A stretch of 64,000 nucleotides of DNA from an uncultured Flavobacteriales bacterium (lineage in GTDB: Bacteria; Bacteroidota; Bacteroidia; Flavobacteriales; Crocinitomicaceae). The notes below the pieces were generated by a model that saw nothing but the letters and a program-made list of their open reading frames with translations, was not told the origin of the DNA and searched no databases. Of this stretch, positions 25,409 to 33,713 are shown one piece after another. Location: NCBI GenBank assembly GCA_946479285.1, contig CAMLFH010000002.1, positions 186,001 to 250,000 on the forward strand, written 5' to 3'. Every line of letters begins with the position of its first letter. Positions within the stretch are counted from its first letter, which is position 1. A program made the translations under genes and the position numbers.

Positions 25409-26158
25409 TCACTTTTTCTTATCCAGTCCGGAGTGCAGGTATTCATTCGGAGTGATGTCTGTGAATTCTTTGAATGACCGTATATAGTGACTTTGATCAA
25501 AATAACCATTGTTGAACGCAACATCTGAAAGCTTTTCGAAATAACGGCCTTTTAACTGAGAAAAAGCAAAATAATGCTGACAAATTCTCCGGTACTCAAC
25601 GGGGGTGATTCCTACATACTTTTTGAAAACCCGCTGAAAAGTCCTTTCTGTCACATGCAGATCTTCTACTAATTGCGCAAGAACATCCGTCTTTGGATTC
25701 TCCATGATCGCATCTGTTGCATTGCTGATCAGCTCACAATCTCTTTGATTCGCGGCTATTTGCATAGAAATGAAATGAGACAGAACAGCTGCTTTTTCAG
25801 AAATGGATTCGGAATGAACGAGCTGCAAATCCAAAGCCATTGATTTATGGGCATTCCAGTAATTCAGTTCCAGTGATTTTTCCTTGAACTCCACAGCAGG
25901 TACTTTGAAAATAGCCGCAAGGACAAAAGGTCTGAAGAAAAAAGCAATGATTGGTGTGTTTTCCTCACACTCCCATTCTTTGTCCGGGACGGATTGACCG
26001 AAAAGCACTATCCGATTTCCCTTACAGACCAATGCAGACATCCCATTAGTAACCAAAGGCAGATCAGAACTCTCACTCTCCGCACGATCGTCAAAAACCA
26101 AAATGGTCCGAACGTATTTACTCAGTTCGGGATCGACTTGCCGGTAATGGAAATTCAT
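25409..26158 (-). CDS. AraC family regulator with DUF6597-like sensor domain
   Basis: 249 residues. N-terminal YRQVDPELSKYVRTILVFDD is the opening of the DUF6597 sensor domain, with RIVLFGQSVPDKEWECEEN and FFFRPFVLAAIFKVP. AraC domain (about 140-245): VLAQLVEDLHVTERTFQRVFKKYVGITPVEYRR and KLSDVAFNNGYFDQSHYIRSFKEFT. It lies 11 bases downstream of arr and may regulate the unit that contains arr and the VOC gene. Confidence 0.9.
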   Translation of the reverse strand: MNFHYRQVDPELSKYVRTILVFDDRAESESSDLPLVTNGMSALVCKGNRIVLFGQSVPDKEWECEENTPIIAFFFRPFVLAAIFKVPAVEFKEKSLELNYWNAHKSMALDLQLVHSESISEKAAVLSHFISMQIAANQRDCELISNATDAIMENPKTDVLAQLVEDLHVTERTFQRVFKKYVGITPVEYRRICQHYFAFSQLKGRYFEKLSDVAFNNGYFDQSHYIRSFKEFTDITPNEYLHSGLDKKK

Positions 26159-26169
26159 GCGTTTGCTGT

Positions 26170-26595
26170 TTAATTAATAATTTCCGCATTCGGGTCTGCG
26201 TTTATTTTCGCAATCCGATCACGCCATTGCTGCAATTCTTCGGGTGCCAGACGAGTCCAATCCGTTACTTCACCCACAATTTTCAAAGGTGCAGTACTGC
26301 GGTATGATCTTGTGGGATTTCCCGGGAATTTCTTATCGGTCACATTCGGATCGTTTTCAAATTCTCCGGTTGGCTCAACGATATAAACGCGACCGTCCCC
26401 GTCACCTAAAGCAATTTCAGCCGCTAATCCGGCACCATTTTGCAATGCGGTGAAGTAAATGTGGTTCATGATGATCCCGGGCTTGTAATTCGACCGGAAA
26501 CCAGCCGTTAATAAATCGCCGACTTTCAAATCTGCTTTTGTTCCGTGAAAGAATGGGCCTTCATCAAGAACGTCTTTTTGATTTTCGGATTTCAT
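26170..26595 (-). CDS. arr: NAD(+)--rifampin ADP-ribosyltransferase
   Basis: 141 residues, full family length. EGPFFHGTKADLKVGDLL, MNHIYFTAL, RVYIVEPTGEFENDPNVTDKKFPGNPTRSYRSTAPLKIVGEV match Arr enzymes closely. The key residues of the mycobacterial enzyme (His19, Tyr49, Asp84) correspond to His17, Tyr47 and Asp82 here. The enzyme transfers ADP-ribose from NAD+ to the ansa-chain hydroxyl of rifamycins, inactivating them. It starts 157 bases from the neighbour upstream and has its own candidate promoter (TAACTTTG, 26695-26702, minus strand). Whether it confers resistance in this host is inferred. Confidence 0.93.
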   Translation of the reverse strand: MKSENQKDVLDEGPFFHGTKADLKVGDLLTAGFRSNYKPGIIMNHIYFTALQNGAGLAAEIALGDGDGRVYIVEPTGEFENDPNVTDKKFPGNPTRSYRSTAPLKIVGEVTDWTRLAPEELQQWRDRIAKINADPNAEIIN

Positions 26596-26694
26596 GTTTT
26601 TGTTTGAGAAAAGAATTAAACAATGCTGTAAAATTAGTCCTTAACCGTGTTTTTTTAGCTATTGATTTTCTCAATTGTTTTACCGATCTTGCTG

Positions 26695-26702
26695 CAAAGT
26701 TA
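26695..26702 (-). promoter_or_regulatory. Candidate arr promoter, -7 box
   Basis: TAACTTTG on the minus strand (reverse complement of 26695-26702) matches TAnnTTTG; the leader to the arr ATG is about 95 bases. No clear -33 TTTG box. Confidence 0.3.
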
Positions 26703-26752
26703 AGGACTTCACTCCTCTACCACCTTCTATCCTGTTTATACGATAAGGTAAG

Positions 26753-27283
26753 TTAGAAATTGGTAAGACTTTCGGTTGGTTGTGCTTTCGTTGGTTGTCC
26801 TTCAGCTGTTTGCTCAGATTGTATGAGCTTGATTAAGCTCTTCAATTCCTCCGGATCAACTATGTAATCACTGAAATAAATGTGATTTCCTCTAAAGCGA
26901 TGAACCGTAGTATTTCCGCCCAATCCAAAACCCTTTTTAATCAGAATATATTGGTTAACACCCATTCTTTCGGACCAGTTCGTAATGGATTTAATGTCTT
27001 CTACTTTCAAACCACGTCCTTTACTAAAAGGCTTCGAATAGTCATTCAATTCACCATTTTCATAGGTAAATCCAATTTCGAGTTTTCGGATTGAAATATA
27101 AAAAACCAAATGAATGAAGGAAACCGCAGCCATTAATCCTACAATAGATCCCCAAAAAATCGGGGCAAAAGACAGGTCATTCATTACGAGGATCAAAACG
27201 GTTAAGCCACCAAATCCGATGACAGAGAGCAGCAGGAAAATGATTCTTTTCGTATACCTTTTTTTATTGATCGCAATTTTCAT
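26753..27283 (-). CDS. Membrane protein with PH-like domain, hypothetical
   Basis: 176 residues from ATG at 27283. A basic start is followed by two TM helices (about 14-36 and 41-64), then a soluble domain with KLEIGFTYENGELNDYSKPF, VEDIKSITNWSERMGVNQYILIKKGFGL and VDPEELKSLIKLI, the pattern of bacterial PH-like domain proteins. The frame extends upstream through the end of the VOC gene but without conservation. A repetitive tail EGQPTKAQPTESLTNF closes the protein. Function unknown. Confidence 0.65.
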   Translation of the reverse strand: MKIAINKKRYTKRIIFLLLSVIGFGGLTVLILVMNDLSFAPIFWGSIVGLMAAVSFIHLVFYISIRKLEIGFTYENGELNDYSKPFSKGRGLKVEDIKSITNWSERMGVNQYILIKKGFGLGGNTTVHRFRGNHIYFSDYIVDPEELKSLIKLIQSEQTAEGQPTKAQPTESLTNF

Positions 27284-27308
27284 AGTAATTTCCGGTTGAT
27301 TTAACAGT

Positions 27309-27710
27309 TTACATTCCCGGCCAATATAGGAAATTAAATTTATGTCCGTCCGGATCCGAAAATGCAAAAGTATAGCCCTGCTGGAATTTTTGGGGTTTCG
27401 AGAAAATTTCTCCTCCAGCCTGCTCCACTTTTTCAGCCCATTGATCCACTTCTTCCACACTGTCGGCGGATAAAGAAAAAATCAGCTCATTGGATGATTT
27501 TGGAATAGAAAGTCCGCCGTTCATTTTATCTCCCAATCGTTCCTCCGTAAAGAAATTGATTATAAAATGGCTGGTTTCACCAAAAACAAAACTCACAAAT
27601 TCCCCGTCTTCCATGTTGTCATTGCGCTTAAATCCAAGAGCAGTATAAAAATCTGCCGTTCTCTGTAAATCAGCGGAGACATAGTTCCCCCAAATCAATC
27701 TTACTTTCAT
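27309..27710 (-). CDS. VOC family protein
   Basis: 133 residues from ATG at 27710. Single glyoxalase/bleomycin-resistance-like domain: LIWGNYVSADLQRTADFYTALGF, FVFGETSHFIINFFTE, LIFSLSADSVEEVDQWAEKVEQAGGEIFSKPQKF and FAFSDPDGHKFNFLYWP, with a probable metal ligand pattern in FSDPDGHKFNFLY. Short-range small-molecule binding or resistance role; no substrate predicted. 25 bases before the next gene. Confidence 0.88.
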   Translation of the reverse strand: MKVRLIWGNYVSADLQRTADFYTALGFKRNDNMEDGEFVSFVFGETSHFIINFFTEERLGDKMNGGLSIPKSSNELIFSLSADSVEEVDQWAEKVEQAGGEIFSKPQKFQQGYTFAFSDPDGHKFNFLYWPGM

Positions 27711-27794
27711 AACCTTTTGTTTTAGGAGATTAAGATAGTAATTGGGTAGTTGTTTTGCGCACAAAAAGAGATAAAATGTCTTACAAACATTTTT

Positions 27795-28226
27795 TTATGT
27801 GATTTTTTCTGAATATGCATCGTAATCTACCACGCCTAAATAATCAATGTGCGCGTTTTTCCGAACATAATCACTATCCGGAATAAATGCATACTCAAAC
27901 ACACAGATTACCGAATTATAGTTATTGAAATCGAGCTGCATTCCACTCTTTTTAATGTTCTCAACAATCGATACCGAATAGGAGACCTGTGCAAAAAGTT
28001 CTTCTAATGTCTCAGGTTGGTCGTGGTGAATGATAAAATCAATAAAATCATGATCCAGGTAACCCATTCTAAATTCAAGATAGAAATCGGAGTACGTTTC
28101 ATCATCTTTCGTCCATTTCTCTTCCATATAAGCCCTGAGTTCTTTTTCTGAATCAAATTTGCAAGCCCAGATAGAAACTTTTCCCAGAGATTCAAAGTCT
28201 TTTTCGTAATCATCTTGATAGAACAT
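27795..28226 (-). CDS. Immunity 22 (Imm22/DUF4284) family protein
   Basis: 143 acidic residues. LGKVSIWACKFDSEKELRAYMEEKW, SDFYLEFRMGYLDHDFIDFI and LEELFAQVSYSVSIVENIKK match the Imm22 pattern VSIWxGxFxSEEELxxYxEExY ... DHDFxE ... SYSxS. Imm22 proteins neutralise polymorphic toxins by direct binding. No toxin gene is adjacent, so it is an orphan immunity gene that may protect against toxins of competing strains. Neighbouring unassigned small acidic proteins may have a similar role. Confidence 0.75.
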   Translation of the reverse strand: MFYQDDYEKDFESLGKVSIWACKFDSEKELRAYMEEKWTKDDETYSDFYLEFRMGYLDHDFIDFIIHHDQPETLEELFAQVSYSVSIVENIKKSGMQLDFNNYNSVICVFEYAFIPDSDYVRKNAHIDYLGVVDYDAYSEKIT

Positions 28227-28297
28227 AATAGAAATTTTAGCGTTGCCCCGGAAATGACCAATAAACTTAGTAGTAATAAATTAGGGAGTGTTTTATT

Positions 28298-28732
28298 TTA
28301 AGCCCATTTCCCCGTTTGTTTAACTCCATCCAGTATGGCTTCTTCCAATACATCTGTATTTATGTCTTTCAGCGTTTTGAACTTGATGCAATACCCGGTC
28401 ACAGTTGCTTTACCCAATTTTTCCTTGTAGGTATTTGGCAGATAGTTTTTATCATCAATTCCCATGATGTAAACAGAGATTCCGGTGGTATTTGCACTTA
28501 ATCCGATCTGGTAAAATTCCCTGGTTTTTCCATCTGCATAGCTCATTGTCTGAATTCCGTAGCCAATATTGGGATTGGAAACAACTTTCCCGGCTTCGTT
28601 TTTCCCATCCAGGAACCAGGTTTTGCATCCGGGCATGAGTTGCAGAATTCGCTCGTGGAGCTGCTTCAGTTCGCTGCGTTTTGCTTCCGTCTGACCTGCA
28701 ATGTATTCTTCGATCTGTTTTTCTGTGTTCAT
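28298..28732 (-). CDS. DUF1801 domain-containing protein
   Basis: 144 residues: QIEEYIAGQTEAKRSELKQLHERIL, MPGCKTWFLDGKNEAGKVVSNPNIGYG, FYQIGLSANTTGISVYIMGI and the strongly conserved ending GKATVTGYCIKFKTLKDINTDVLEEAI. This is the version of the family with the Cys-Ile-Lys-Phe strand. Function unknown; the third DUF1801 protein in this window, and not a recent duplicate of the others. Confidence 0.85.
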   Translation of the reverse strand: MNTEKQIEEYIAGQTEAKRSELKQLHERILQLMPGCKTWFLDGKNEAGKVVSNPNIGYGIQTMSYADGKTREFYQIGLSANTTGISVYIMGIDDKNYLPNTYKEKLGKATVTGYCIKFKTLKDINTDVLEEAILDGVKQTGKWA

Positions 28733-28750
28733 TTACGGGAAAATTTAGCG

Positions 28751-29551
28751 TTAAACTACGGAATAAATAGAATCCGAAAGATCATTGAGCGGTTTAAGGG
28801 AAACTTCAGTCCCACTTTCGCCTTTTGATGAATATTCGAATGGATTGTCCAAATCATGAATGAGCAAAAACATGTATGCTACTAAAAAAGTAACGAGCGT
28901 GGTGCAGAAAAGTGATGCGTAAAATGGTTCCATTTTTATGATGATCAATCCAAAAGCAATCAGCATTCCCATCACTTCTACAATGGTGTATGCCGGACCG
29001 ATAAAATCCGTGTCACGAACGGTATCAATACGAAGCAGCATTTTACGTAAACTGTTTTGCTCATTCTTTAATCGGATGACGTAATTTACCTGAATTCCTT
29101 CTTTTTCAATAGCGCTGATATGCTCATTCATTGCGCTTATTTTCTGCAGCATTGTCTTAGTCCTCTCTTGCTTATAAAACCAATTCATCAATGCGAAATA
29201 GAGTTCTTTTTGGTAAACCGCAAAATCGCGTGCAGCCTTCGAATCAAATGATTTAATCAGGGTATCCGTATCGTCATTCAATGTTCTTAAGGAAGCAGCA
29301 AGTTCACTGGGAAGTTTTTCACTTTCCTTATAATCCGAAAGCACACCGGAAATTAAAAATCCAATCAAAAAAATGGTTCCTCCAACCAAACTGGTAAAAA
29401 CCGCATTGATTTCCATGATTTCCCAGCCTTTGTAATGAAACAGGAACTTCGCTCCTACCACCAGTGCAAGGAAAGGAACAATCTTTACAGCGATTGACCA
29501 CTTTTGCCAAAAACGATTTTTAGTTCTGCTGAACATTTCCAGAGGATCCAT
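28751..29551 (-). CDS. Four-TM membrane protein, bestrophin/DUF4239-like
   Basis: 266 residues with TM helices at about 22-40, 48-70, 190-208 and 215-235, and a long central helical part (RTLNDDTDTLIKSFDSKAARDFAVYQKELYF) between them. This resembles bestrophin-like or DUF4239 proteins, possibly an ion channel, but the match is only at the level of topology. Overlapping function with the DUF1801 gene 18 bases downstream is not evident. Confidence 0.6.
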   Translation of the reverse strand: MDPLEMFSRTKNRFWQKWSIAVKIVPFLALVVGAKFLFHYKGWEIMEINAVFTSLVGGTIFLIGFLISGVLSDYKESEKLPSELAASLRTLNDDTDTLIKSFDSKAARDFAVYQKELYFALMNWFYKQERTKTMLQKISAMNEHISAIEKEGIQVNYVIRLKNEQNSLRKMLLRIDTVRDTDFIGPAYTIVEVMGMLIAFGLIIIKMEPFYASLFCTTLVTFLVAYMFLLIHDLDNPFEYSSKGESGTEVSLKPLNDLSDSIYSVV

Positions 29552-29603
29552 ATTAAGAAATTGTTAAGCAAAGATAAAAATCATTTAAAAAATGACGCTC
29601 ATT

Positions 29604-29939
29604 TTACTTACTAAGCAGCTTCCTGAACACCGTCTCAAAGTCCTGCAGGAGAAATTCTTCGTATTCGTAAACAAAGGTTCCGTTAGCAGGATTAATGTCT
29701 GCAATGTATTCCCGTTCCCTATTCGGATAAACACAAAAATGAACTCTCAATACATTTTCCGCCTCGGAATAGTCATTCAAGTGGAAAGAATCTATTACCG
29801 GAAGAATGGTTTTTCCAGTCAAACTATCTTTAATCCCAAATCCCTTCACCCGTTCGTTCATTCCAGGTTCCTGATCCACCATAATGAATATATACAGGTC
29901 ATTCAAAATGCTCTTTTCTTCTCTCATTGGATTTTCCAT
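29604..29939 (-). CDS. Hypothetical protein (111 aa)
   Basis: Soluble, acidic. ILNDLYIFIMVDQEPGMNERVKGF, GKTILPVIDSFHLNDYSEAENVLRVHF, REYIADINPANGTFVYEYEEFLLQDFETVFRKLL. Strand-rich with a C-terminal helix, of the size and composition of polymorphic-toxin immunity proteins, but no family is recognised. The opposite strand also has an open frame over the same bases with unlikely composition; this frame is preferred. Sixteen bases after the upstream gene. Confidence 0.6.
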   Translation of the reverse strand: MENPMREEKSILNDLYIFIMVDQEPGMNERVKGFGIKDSLTGKTILPVIDSFHLNDYSEAENVLRVHFCVYPNREREYIADINPANGTFVYEYEEFLLQDFETVFRKLLSK

Positions 29940-29955
29940 GGTGCTTTGTATTAAA

Positions 29956-30384
29956 TTAAAACCGGCTTATGATACGGGACCAAAAGCTCTTTTTCTTCCT
30001 TATAACCTGACCTGATGATTCTTCCTCAACGAGATCCGTACCCGGTTCTTCTGTATCAGCCGGTTCCAGATACCAGCCTGCAAAGAGGACTTCTTCGTTA
30101 TCTTCTCCCGAACAATAACGTTTTTGCAACTGATCAAATTCACTGGTATACCAGTTTGAATCGAACGGGTTGCCGCCAAAATCGTCAGAGATCAGCGTAT
30201 CCGCATAACCGCCTTTGTACACTTCAATCACATGGACTCCCAAGCCGTTTTCGTTACAAACAGCCAGGACTTTTTTAAAATTTTCCGGCTTGAACCACAA
30301 CATCGGAGGATCAATCTGCTGCGAAGGATACCTGAATTCGATTCCCAGGAAATACTCATCCATGAAATAAAAATTGTCTTTCAT
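29956..30384 (-). CDS. Hypothetical protein (142 aa)
   Basis: Soluble, acidic protein; FLGIEFRYPSQQIDPPMLWFKPENFKKVLAVCNENGLGVHVIEVYKGGYADTLI is a strand/helix core. An acidic linker (PADTEEPGTDLVEEE) and a basic C-terminus (IRKKKSFWSRIISRF) suggest membrane or nucleic-acid contact. Not recognised as a family; part of a run of immunity-like genes. Expression probably with the 111-residue gene downstream (16-base gap). Confidence 0.6.
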   Translation of the reverse strand: MKDNFYFMDEYFLGIEFRYPSQQIDPPMLWFKPENFKKVLAVCNENGLGVHVIEVYKGGYADTLISDDFGGNPFDSNWYTSEFDQLQKRYCSGEDNEEVLFAGWYLEPADTEEPGTDLVEEESSGQVIRKKKSFWSRIISRF

Positions 30385-30463
30385 CTTTACTGGTATTTAT
30401 CTTCTACTAATTTATCTGATTTCTGCCATTTAAGAAAGTAAAAACTGTCCGTTTAAGCAAACT

Positions 30464-31261
30464 TTATGATTTGGATGAATCGTCATCAATCAGACCATAT
30501 CTTTTAAGGGCCTTTTCCCAAATCAAATCCTGATTTAACCGAATCAATTCTTTTACCAACTTCGCCGTTAGATCCTGATCAATTACATATTTTTTCATTT
30601 CCTTAATAAAAAGCGCTGATGATTCGTGATCGAGGTATTTCGTGTAATCTCCCAATCCACAGCATCCAAACCCGTCAAAAGAAATCCGGCAGAGTGTAAT
30701 TCTTCCGTCTTTCGATTCATTGAAATCCATGTAAACACAACCGTTTAAGCACCCCAAGTGATAACTGGCAATTCGACCGGAAGACATATCTGCTTTGTAA
30801 AAATCAAACTCTGATTTCGGAATGTCCGGATACGGATTTTCTGCGGAAGTGGTTCTCCAAATACTGTGATCGGCAATTGCCAAATGCTTGTTCAAGGGAA
30901 AATCGCCCATTAATTCCACCACATCTGAGAAAAGCAGCATGCTTCCATCTTTCTTCACGATTTCGCCATAAGTTTCCCGTGCTAAAAAATAAGCAACTGC
31001 ATACATTGTACTTTCCTGCTTGGAAGAAACTTCAAAAGTGAGCGGATCTTCCGAAATTTTGTCAATAGAAAAACACAACTCAGTTTCACGCGACGATACA
31101 TACAATTCCGTCCAGGTCCTGCTGTAAACTTCGTAGCTGTCACCTTCCGAATCATAATCGTGATCCTCATAACCAAAAAGAAATGTGGCAAAAATCCGGA
31201 AATCGGGCCGGTCTGAGTTAATCAATACGTCTATTTTATAGGGAAACATGTTGTCATTCAT
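30464..31261 (-). CDS. Hypothetical protein (265 aa)
   Basis: Soluble, acidic (many Asp/Glu), mixed alpha/beta. Notable segments: RIFATFLFGYEDHDYDSEGD, SRTWTELYVSSRETELCFSIDK, AIADHSIWRTTSAENPYPDIPKSEFDFYKAD, ISFDGFGCCGLGDYTKYLDHE. The Cys-Cys and GFGCCGLGDY motif might contact a partner. Not recognised. The length and composition fit an immunity or accessory protein, but nothing shows it directly. Confidence 0.6.
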   Translation of the reverse strand: MNDNMFPYKIDVLINSDRPDFRIFATFLFGYEDHDYDSEGDSYEVYSRTWTELYVSSRETELCFSIDKISEDPLTFEVSSKQESTMYAVAYFLARETYGEIVKKDGSMLLFSDVVELMGDFPLNKHLAIADHSIWRTTSAENPYPDIPKSEFDFYKADMSSGRIASYHLGCLNGCVYMDFNESKDGRITLCRISFDGFGCCGLGDYTKYLDHESSALFIKEMKKYVIDQDLTAKLVKELIRLNQDLIWEKALKRYGLIDDDSSKS

Positions 31262-31299
31262 TTGTTATTCATATCGTTTTTCACTTTAATACGGTATTC

Positions 31300-31994
31300 T
31301 TATTCCAATTTATTCACTAGTAATTGATACCTCTCAGAGTTCCTGTCAACCTGTAGTTGGTCCAACAACTTTTTTGCTTTGGGTATGTTAATCTGACCAC
31401 AAACATCGGAAGCACCGGAAAGCAAACTTTTCAAATAACTTCATGTGTTGATCTATCCGGAATAAGCTTTTGGTATGTTATTTCTTTTAGTTCATAAGGT
31501 ACAGGACCGGCTAGTTCCAATAAATGCAGCATTGTTTTTTTATCAGGATGGCAATTCATTAATCCGCTCCAGGCTTCTCTCACCGTATCATTCCCTTCAA
31601 AAAACTCAACCCACAGAATATATCCTACAGGATCCGCATAATAGTTCTCAGCATTCAAATAATGGATGAACCTGTTCCAAATCAGATTTTTTTCTTTAGG
31701 CTCGACAATCTTATCATTTATAATTGCCAGATAGATTGGGTTTAAGAAATGATAATACGAAGGAAATAATTCAAACAACTGAAAGGACAGGGTTATTTTT
31801 TTCTTGTTGGAAAGATGCGAATCCCAAAGTTCATTCGAGATATTGTATAACAAACTCCACGTTTCCTTAGAAAGAGTTTTGGATCCGAGTTGTTTCCCAC
31901 AGCCAACTGCCACGAATTTTGCTTCTTCGCTTAATTTTCTTACATCAGGTTCCGTTAAATCGTTTTCCCGGAAGATCTTGTTTAAATAGTTCAT
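31300..31994 (-). pseudogene. Hypothetical protein gene with frameshifted C-terminus
   Basis: The main frame (31431-31994) encodes 187 residues: FRENDLTEPDVRKLSEEAKFVAVGCGKQLG, WSLLYNISNELWDSHLSNKKKITL, FIHYLNAENYYADPVGYILWVEFFEGND and LLELAGPVPYELKEITYQKLIPDRSTHEVI. Directly after its TGA another frame is open from 31440 to 31300 (46 codons), with protein-like composition (INIPKAKKLLDQLQVDRNS then LLVNKLE). This looks like the displaced C-terminus of a longer protein, so an indel near 31431-31440 would have truncated it. The rest could still be functional. The all-helical protein resembles SMI1/KNR4-adjacent or HEAT-type hypotheticals; no family assigned. Confidence 0.55.
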
Positions 31995-32036
31995 CTACTT
32001 ACAAATCTATTCAGTGTGTCGTATATTATTAAGAGG

Positions 32037-32789
32037 TTACTTCACCACCACTTCCTTCAAAAATTCCGACTGACTGTTTTCCCGCTTGTCTTTTTCGCTG
32101 TAAACCCAAATGAGTTCTGTTCGAAAAACGAGTCTTCGCTGGTTGCGCTTTCTTTTTTTGTAAAAAGCTTCCACCGCTTTTATAACGGCCTCTTGTTCCG
32201 GTTCGGATTCTACTCCGAAAATCTTAATTGTAAACAACTTGCGGTAATCCCCGGATTCTATTCGGTATCCTGGTTTAGGTTCTTTGGAACTAAATAGCTT
32301 GTCCAGTTTTTTTTCCAAAGCCAAAACGTTTTTGTCGCCATAAGTATCCGTAAACAAAGTGTTTTCAAAAGGCTCAAATGGCAGCACCAGATTATTTTTC
32401 CGGGAATATTTGATATAGATCTTATCAATACAATCCACACATTTCCAGCCACGTGTTTTCATGACGTCCCGGTAAATGACTTTTGCTCTTTCTAAGGGCT
32501 TCCTATCCGGATGATTTAAAACCGCGTCATACCAGTCCCGACTCTGTTCTATTTCATCAGTTCCTTTCAGTTTTTTTCGGAATTCTTTGATGTCTTCTTT
32601 AGGAATATCAACGGATTTGAGCAGGTCCTTTATCTTGTATTTGTCGAAACAGTTGATACACAATCGGGTGGTCTGCACCGGAACTTCGAAAAAAGGCTGA
32701 TAAATTCCTTTCTTCAATTTTTTAGACAAATGCTCGCACATTTCTACTATTCCGGTTTCACCGTGTTTGGGGCACTCAGTAATTGGCAT
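32037..32789 (-). CDS. Hypothetical protein with cysteine-rich zinc motifs
   Basis: 250 residues. Possible metal sites: CPKHGETG (6-9), MCEH (18-20), CINC (44-47) and CVDC (118-121), arranged as two pairs. The middle part (KDLLKSVDIPKEDIKEFRKKL) is helical and basic; the C-terminus has FTIKIFGVESEPEQEAVIKAVEAFYKKRKRNQRRLVF. A tail of Lys/Arg may bind nucleic acid or an acidic partner. Not recognised. 26 bases are between this ORF's end and the upstream boundary of 31994. Confidence 0.6.
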   Translation of the reverse strand: MPITECPKHGETGIVEMCEHLSKKLKKGIYQPFFEVPVQTTRLCINCFDKYKIKDLLKSVDIPKEDIKEFRKKLKGTDEIEQSRDWYDAVLNHPDRKPLERAKVIYRDVMKTRGWKCVDCIDKIYIKYSRKNNLVLPFEPFENTLFTDTYGDKNVLALEKKLDKLFSSKEPKPGYRIESGDYRKLFTIKIFGVESEPEQEAVIKAVEAFYKKRKRNQRRLVFRTELIWVYSEKDKRENSQSEFLKEVVVK

Positions 32790-32879
32790 GTTTGGTGTTT
32801 AAATTGTCTTAAAGGTGGTTTTAACTCCTATCAGTAAATTTAACAAACATGGGCAGTTTCACAAAAAAAACAGCGGAAA

Positions 32880-33569
32880 TTAATATGGAATCGCAAACTT
32901 TTCGCCCTGTTTGTTCAACAGCTTTACTTGTTTATCCGATTCGTCAGAAGTTATTTTATCTCTTGGCCCGATGTGGTAAATGACAATCGTTTGAATGAAG
33001 GTTTTCAGTTTTATCTTCTTTTCAATAGCGTCCATTAAAAGCCATGCCGGGATAAATGCCCAATCAATTTCCGTTACGGCTGCAAGCGTTTCAACATTTT
33101 CGGTATCTCCGGAGATAAAGATCCGTTTGCCATGCCAGGTAAGCAGATAGGAATAATGCTTGAATGAAAAGCGGTGTTTGGTTTGAAATGCTTCGATTTT
33201 GAAATCTTTTAGTTCACCATTCAGTTTTAAGAGTTCATTGACATTCTGTGGGGTAAAGATTCGCCCATTGCGCTTTTTCGCATTTTTCTTCACCAAACCG
33301 GTGTAGTGGTCCGAATGTTTGTGCGTGTAAATAAAAATGGCATTATTCTTCACACTGTCGAGCTCCGACAAATTGTATTCCATGTAGTGATGCGCTCCCG
33401 ATTTGTAGGGAAAATCAAAATAGATATTCGTAGTTCCATCTGTCATGGCCAAACCACAATTGCCTATAAAGCGGACAGTTATTTCTTTATTTTGTGCGAA
33501 GGTAAAATTGACTGTAAAAATCAGGGCGAAATTCAAAAGCATGAACTTCCATTTGTTGTTCTTGTGCAT
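32880..33569 (-). CDS. Exported MBL-fold metallohydrolase
   Basis: 229 residues. Signal peptide with ending NFTFAQ (cleavage about 26). THKHSDHYTG (His83, His85, Asp87, His88) is the metal-binding loop; RIFISGDTENVETL carries the bridging Asp, and TIVIYHIGPRDK the final His. The compact N-terminus ITVRFIGNCGLAMTDGTTNIYFDFP is typical of the UlaG-like MBL subgroup. Periplasmic; substrate unknown, more likely a phosphoester or lactone than a beta-lactam. Confidence 0.88.
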   Translation of the reverse strand: MHKNNKWKFMLLNFALIFTVNFTFAQNKEITVRFIGNCGLAMTDGTTNIYFDFPYKSGAHHYMEYNLSELDSVKNNAIFIYTHKHSDHYTGLVKKNAKKRNGRIFTPQNVNELLKLNGELKDFKIEAFQTKHRFSFKHYSYLLTWHGKRIFISGDTENVETLAAVTEIDWAFIPAWLLMDAIEKKIKLKTFIQTIVIYHIGPRDKITSDESDKQVKLLNKQGEKFAIPY

Positions 33570-33692
33570 GGATCTTTGTTTAAATGAGAGTTCAAAGGAA
33601 ATGGTAATCCAGCGAGATTTATTACTGTTTATGCCGATTTGTGATAAAACGATCGTTTTTTTGACGAGACGATAGGAGAATGGAATCAGGAG

Positions 33693-33712
33693 CGATCAGT
33701 CGCGACTGATCG
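33693..33712. repeat. Perfect 20-bp palindrome just after the LytTR gene
   Basis: CGATCAGTCG / CGACTGATCG, two perfect 10-base arms with no spacer. It directly adjoins the stop of the LytTR gene (33714); the adjacent bases repeat the unit ATCAGTAGC. No T-run follows, so a protein-binding or cruciform site is more likely than a terminator. The rest of 33570-33713 shows nothing else. Confidence 0.5.
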
Positions 33713-33713
33713 G

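Noticed and set aside
29592..29954. Plus-strand frame opposite the 111-residue gene
   Set aside because: Low-quality composition with no homology pattern; the minus frame fits the neighbouring gene order.
22893..30000. A complete eCIS or polymorphic-toxin locus around the DNRPEA-leader protein
   Set aside because: No sheath, tube, baseplate, AAA ATPase or secretion genes were seen; neighbours are an L,D-transpeptidase, a VOC protein and Arr.
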